Below, piece by piece: positions 60,651 to 64,000 of a stretch of 64,000 nt of DNA (position 1 is its first letter; each line of letters starts with the position of its first letter). The DNA lies in contig CAVLAO010000004.1 in NCBI GenBank assembly GCA_963660915.1, positions 1 to 64,000 on the forward strand, read 5' to 3'. Both the position numbers and the translations under genes were made by a program. This DNA comes from UMGS1766 sp963660915. Lineage in GTDB: Bacteria > Bacillota > Clostridia > Oscillospirales > Oscillospiraceae. The notes below the pieces were generated by a model, which ran no database searches, had not been told where the DNA came from, and saw only the letters and a list, made by a program, of their open reading frames with translations.

Positions 60651-60659
60651 TGGTACACT
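60651..60659 (+). promoter_or_regulatory. Possible extended -10 of the GTPase-NYN gene
   Basis: TGG-TACACT about 34 bp before the start; the -35 position (ATGCAA at 60631) is weak. It is divergent from the SnoaL D promoter. Confidence 0.35.
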
Positions 60660-60692
60660 TAAGTACGAACTAGCAAAGCAGGAGAAGTGTCT

Positions 60693-63254
60693 ATGAATGA
60701 ACTGGTTGTCGGAATTCTTGCCCATGTCGATGCAGGCAAAACCACGCTTTCCGAAGCAATGCTCTATCAAAGCGGTACAATAAAAAATCTCGGTCGCGTG
60801 GATCACAAAGATTCCTTTCTTGACACCGACTCCATCGAACGTAGCCGTGGCATCACGATTTTCTCCAAGCAGGCAATCCTTCCGCTGGAGAAACGCACAC
60901 TGATCCTCATGGATACTCCGGGGCACGTGGATTTTTCTGCTGAAATGGAACGCACCCTGCAGATACTTGATTATGCCATCTTAGTCATAAGTGGAACTGA
61001 CGGAATCCAGGCTCACACCGAAACTCTTTGGCATCTGTTGGAACGGTATCAAATCCCCACCTTTCTGTTTATCAATAAAATGGATCTGGCCGGTGCAAAT
61101 CGTGCACAGCTTCTGACAGACCTGCACCGTCATTTCAGTGACGGCTGTCTTCCTCTGGATCCCTCCAGTGAAGAAATCGCTCTATGTTCGGAAGAACTGA
61201 TGCACGAATATCTGGAATACGGCATTATGTCTGCCGACACATTGGTTCATGCCATCGCTCAACGAAAACTTTTCCCCTGTTGTTTTGGTTCTGCCCTGCA
61301 TTTAGACGGCGTAGATAATTTTCTGTCTTTGTTGGAAACTTATACTCTGCTTCCCCATTATCCTTCGGAATTTGGCGCTCGAGTCTATAAAATAACCCGG
61401 GATCCACAAGGAAATCGCCTCACCTGGCTAAAGGTAACCGGCGGGGTGCTGCATCCCAAAACCGTACTCTCCGGGACAACGGATGGAGAGCCCTGGTCTG
61501 AAAAGATAAATCAGCTCCGTATCTACTCCGGAGAGAAGTTTTCACCTACTGACACCGTGGCATCCGGCGGCATCTGTGCTGTGACAGGGCTTCGCTCCAC
61601 TTATGCCGGTGAGGGTCTTGGCTATGAAAAAGATGCTCCGCTTCCGGCGTTGGAAAGCGTTCTGACCTACCAAATCATTCTCCCGGATGATTGCATCTGC
61701 TCCGATGCCTACGAAAAACTGCGTCAGCTGGAGGAAGAAGACCCTATGCTCCATCTGACATGGAACGCCCAGACGCAGGAAATTCACGTATCTCTGATGG
61801 GTATAATCCAATTAGAAGTGCTCCAACGACGCATTTCAGAGCGATTCGACCTGAACGTTCGCTTCGGCCCCGGCAGCATTGTCTATAAGGAAACAATCGC
61901 AGAACCCGTGGAGGGCGTTGGTCATTTTGAACCTTTGCGGCACTATGCCGAAGTGCATCTCCTACTGGAACCCGGTGATCCCGGCAGCGGCATCACTCTG
62001 TCCACTTCCTGCAGTGAAGACCAGTTGGACCGCAACTGGCAGCGGCTTATTTTGACGCATCTGGAAGAAAAAGAACATCTCGGCGTACTGACCGGCGCTC
62101 CAATCACCGATATTCATATTACCCTGCTCACCGGTCGGGCCCACTTGAAACATACGGAAGGCGGCGACTTTCGAGAAGCTACATATCGTGCTGTGCGCAT
62201 GGGGCTTATGCGCACAAAATCCATCTTACTGGAGCCGTGGTATTCCTTTCATCTGGACATACCTTCCTCCTGTATCGGCCACGCCTTGGCTGACCTGCAA
62301 CGCTTCGGCGGAAGCAATGATGCCCCGGTAACTGTGGACGACCGCATTTTACTCACTGGTTCCGCTCCGGTAGCTGCCCTTAAGGATTATTCCAGTGAGG
62401 TCGCCGCATATACCAAAGGCCGCGGACGGCTCAGCCTGCGTTTTTCCGGATATCACCCCTGCTCCGATCAGGATGCCCTGGTTACCGCAGCACACTATGA
62501 CCCCACTGCCGATACAGAAAATTCCCCCGACTCTGTGTTCTGTTCCCACGGAAGCGGATTCACTGTAAAATGGAACGCCGTTCCGGAGCACATGCATCTC
62601 CCCTGGGCTTGGCATCCCGCGCAGGAAATCCCGCCAGAAAATCCGCCTCCCATTCGCCGCGGCAGTGTTACCTATTCCGGAACACAGATGGAAGACAAGG
62701 CGCTTCAGGCTATTTTTGAGCGTACTTACGGTTCGATAAAACGCCGTGATTTCATGTCACAGCAGGAGCTGAAACACGGCGATATGAGCTCTGTAACCGC
62801 AACGGCAGAACCATTCCAGGATTTTCTTCTGGTGGATGGATACAACATAATCTTTTCCTGGGATGACCTGAAAGCACTTGCAAAGGAAGATCTGGATGCC
62901 GCCCGAAACCAGTTAATCCACATTCTGTGCAACTATCGAGGCTGCCGTCAATGCAACGTTATTCTCGTCTTTGACGCCTACCGCATGAGAGGAAATCCAG
63001 GTCGAACAGAGCAAGTCAATAATATTTTTGTGGTTTACACCAAACAGGCAGAAACAGCAGACAGTTACATCGAGCGGGCTTCCTATGAGCTTGGGAAAAA
63101 TTATCGTGTAAGGGTAGCTACATCGGACGGACTGGAACAATCCGTCATTCTCGGGCACAATGCTCAGCGCATTTCCGCACGACTTTTTCAGGAAGAAGTG
63201 CGCCAGACTGAAATAGAGCTGGCCGAACGCATCCGTCAAAATAACGAAAGGTAG
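60693..63254 (+). CDS. Tet(M)/EF-G-like translational GTPase fused to YacP/Rae1-type NYN ribonuclease
   Basis: The 853-aa fusion has an N-terminal EF-G-type G domain with G1 AHVDAGKTT (10-18), G2 SRGIT, G3 DTPGH (74-78) and G4 NKMD (128-131). It continues through EF-G/Tet-like domains II-V to about residue 620 (e.g. MGIIQLEVLQRRISERF, FGPGSIVYKETI). After a linker of about 90 residues the NYN/PIN-like domain begins: LLVDGYNII (D715), VILVFDAYR (D761), ETADSYIE (D790) and VATSDGLEQ (D812), the same acidic set as YacP/Rae1. Rae1 of Bacillus cleaves mRNA in the ribosomal A site, and Tet(M)-type GTPases bind there, so a one-protein ribosome-directed nuclease is plausible. ATG 60693 is chosen because AGGAG lies 8 bp upstream; a GTG two codons earlier is possible. 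The whole fusion reads in one frame. Confidence 0.9.
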   Translation: MNELVVGILAHVDAGKTTLSEAMLYQSGTIKNLGRVDHKDSFLDTDSIERSRGITIFSKQAILPLEKRTLILMDTPGHVDFSAEMERTLQILDYAILVISGTDGIQAHTETLWHLLERYQIPTFLFINKMDLAGANRAQLLTDLHRHFSDGCLPLDPSSEEIALCSEELMHEYLEYGIMSADTLVHAIAQRKLFPCCFGSALHLDGVDNFLSLLETYTLLPHYPSEFGARVYKITRDPQGNRLTWLKVTGGVLHPKTVLSGTTDGEPWSEKINQLRIYSGEKFSPTDTVASGGICAVTGLRSTYAGEGLGYEKDAPLPALESVLTYQIILPDDCICSDAYEKLRQLEEEDPMLHLTWNAQTQEIHVSLMGIIQLEVLQRRISERFDLNVRFGPGSIVYKETIAEPVEGVGHFEPLRHYAEVHLLLEPGDPGSGITLSTSCSEDQLDRNWQRLILTHLEEKEHLGVLTGAPITDIHITLLTGRAHLKHTEGGDFREATYRAVRMGLMRTKSILLEPWYSFHLDIPSSCIGHALADLQRFGGSNDAPVTVDDRILLTGSAPVAALKDYSSEVAAYTKGRGRLSLRFSGYHPCSDQDALVTAAHYDPTADTENSPDSVFCSHGSGFTVKWNAVPEHMHLPWAWHPAQEIPPENPPPIRRGSVTYSGTQMEDKALQAIFERTYGSIKRRDFMSQQELKHGDMSSVTATAEPFQDFLLVDGYNIIFSWDDLKALAKEDLDAARNQLIHILCNYRGCRQCNVILVFDAYRMRGNPGRTEQVNNIFVVYTKQAETADSYIERASYELGKNYRVRVATSDGLEQSVILGHNAQRISARLFQEEVRQTEIELAERIRQNNER

Positions 63255-63259
63255 AATGC

Positions 63260-64000
63260 ATGATGATCACATTGAATAATGGAATTTTGCAGGCTGTCCT
63301 CACCCCCCAGGGTGCTGAGCTGATCAGCTTAAAACAGGACGGCAGAGAACGCATCTGGCAGGGGAATCCTGCAATTTGGGGTCGCCACGCTCCTCTTCTG
63401 TTCCCTCTGATCGGACGGCTGATCGATCAGAAATATGAACTAGATGGACAGACAATTGCCGCTCCAATGCACGGTTTTTGCCGGGATCGGCTGTTTTCTG
63501 TGGAAAGCCAAAGTGCAGACGAGGTAACGTTCTCCACTTCGGAGGATGCGGATACCCTTGCAGTTTATCCCTTCCATTTCAAACTGAAGGTTTCATTTCG
63601 CTTGGATGGCAACTCGATTGTTAAAACCCACACCGTTCTCAACTGCTCTGAGGGCGAATTGCCGTTTGAGTTGGGCGGGCACGACGCTTATTGCACCACT
63701 CTGATGCCGGGGGAGACCATGGCGGATTACGCAGTTGCTTTTGAAGGCTGCGACCATCTGGAGCCCTTCGGCATGGATGCCAACGGCATATTGGAACTGC
63801 CCAAAAGACATATTCCTTTAAACCACGGTGTGCTGGAGCAACTTCCGGAGCAGTTGGATCTGGATACCATTGTGCTGGAAAATCTGCCGACACGCAAGGC
63901 AACATTATTCAGTCGCAAAAGCGATCGCCGCGTCACCATTGAATTCGACGACTTTCCCTATTTCGCCATTTGGACTGCGCAGAAGGGCGTCACCACAAAT
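63260..64000 (+). CDS. Aldose 1-epimerase-like (LacX-type) protein, 3' end cut by the window
   Basis: An open frame runs to the last base (247 codons). The product begins MMITLNNGILQAVLTPQGAE, contains LISLKQDGRERIWQGNPAIWGRHAPLLFPLIGRL and MHGFCRDRLF, and later ELGGHDAYCT. These are the conserved galactose-mutarotase fold motifs of the LacX/YihR subgroup, including the family APLLFPxIGR and HGFxRD signatures. Subgroup members act on hexose or unknown sugars. GAAAGG precedes the ATG, and it follows the GTPase-NYN gene by only 5 bp, so it may be co-transcribed. Confidence 0.85.
   Translation, partial: MMITLNNGILQAVLTPQGAELISLKQDGRERIWQGNPAIWGRHAPLLFPLIGRLIDQKYELDGQTIAAPMHGFCRDRLFSVESQSADEVTFSTSEDADTLAVYPFHFKLKVSFRLDGNSIVKTHTVLNCSEGELPFELGGHDAYCTTLMPGETMADYAVAFEGCDHLEPFGMDANGILELPKRHIPLNHGVLEQLPEQLDLDTIVLENLPTRKATLFSRKSDRRVTIEFDDFPYFAIWTAQKGVTTN

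Noticed and set aside
60693..63254. Simple call as a tetracycline resistance gene
   Set aside because: The protein is much longer than Tet(M)/Tet(O)/Tet(W), has an extra nuclease domain and is not in a mobile element context, so resistance cannot be assumed.

Overview
The window looks like a chromosomal contig from an anaerobic, Gram-positive Clostridia bacterium, most likely of the Oscillospiraceae/Ruminococcaceae type. Evidence for this is AGGAGG-type ribosome binding sites, TTGACA/TATAAT promoters, T-box leaders, an FMN riboswitch, a long SRP RNA with a terminal (Alu-like) helix upstream of dnaX, an ECF riboflavin transporter, and multidomain Old Yellow Enzyme (OYE) flavoproteins typical of gut clostridia. 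The species cannot be named from the sequence alone. One 10-N assembly gap lies inside plsX. I saw no CRISPR array, insertion sequence, phage or rRNA.

Layout. 1-18.3 kb is mostly housekeeping: tRNA-Tyr (cut by the edge) and tRNA-Thr; a small sigma-region-4-like protein; a minus-strand operon ymdB-yhaO-yhaN-lepB; nitroreductase-rsuA; a CPBP membrane protease; SRP RNA-dnaX-ebfC; a HIT protein; T-box-controlled alaS; and a minus-strand set tmk, DJ-1/PfpI, 5-formyl-THF cyclo-ligase, mltG, peptidase U32 and a 61-aa protein. 18.4-25.4 kb is a first accessory island: an AraC-type regulator, two large OYE/FAD/Fe-S reductases and a GntP-type carboxylate permease. 25.4-28.9 kb is a tryptophan ABC transporter (trpXYZ) behind a T-box leader with a UGG specifier. 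29-45 kb is again core: a TrmH-type methyltransferase, dprA, topA, trmFO, plsX, rnc, FMN riboswitch-ribU, a DUF2461 protein, a VanW/G5 surface protein, an ABC-F protein and trkA-trkH. 45-52 kb holds gluQ, a TPM/TelA/XpaC unit, threonine deaminase, rpe and recR.

52.2-60.6 kb is the second and most interesting accessory region. An oleate hydratase is paired with a monoacylglycerol-lipase-like hydrolase. Convergent to it is an operon of a third OYE-type reductase with three SnoaL/NTF2-like proteins of about 240-256 aa, and a fourth such protein is transcribed from its own promoter just upstream. This gene content (SnoaL-type dehydratase/isomerase folds plus OYE enone reductases) resembles in logic the bile-acid 7-dehydroxylation genes baiE/baiCD/baiH, but the substrate is unknown.

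At 60.7-63.3 kb is a Tet(M)/EF-G-like ribosomal GTPase fused to a C-terminal YacP/Rae1-type NYN ribonuclease domain with all visible acidic residues intact. It may be a one-protein ribosome-targeted mRNA-cleavage system and is the best candidate for an undescribed function. The window ends inside an aldose-1-epimerase-like gene.
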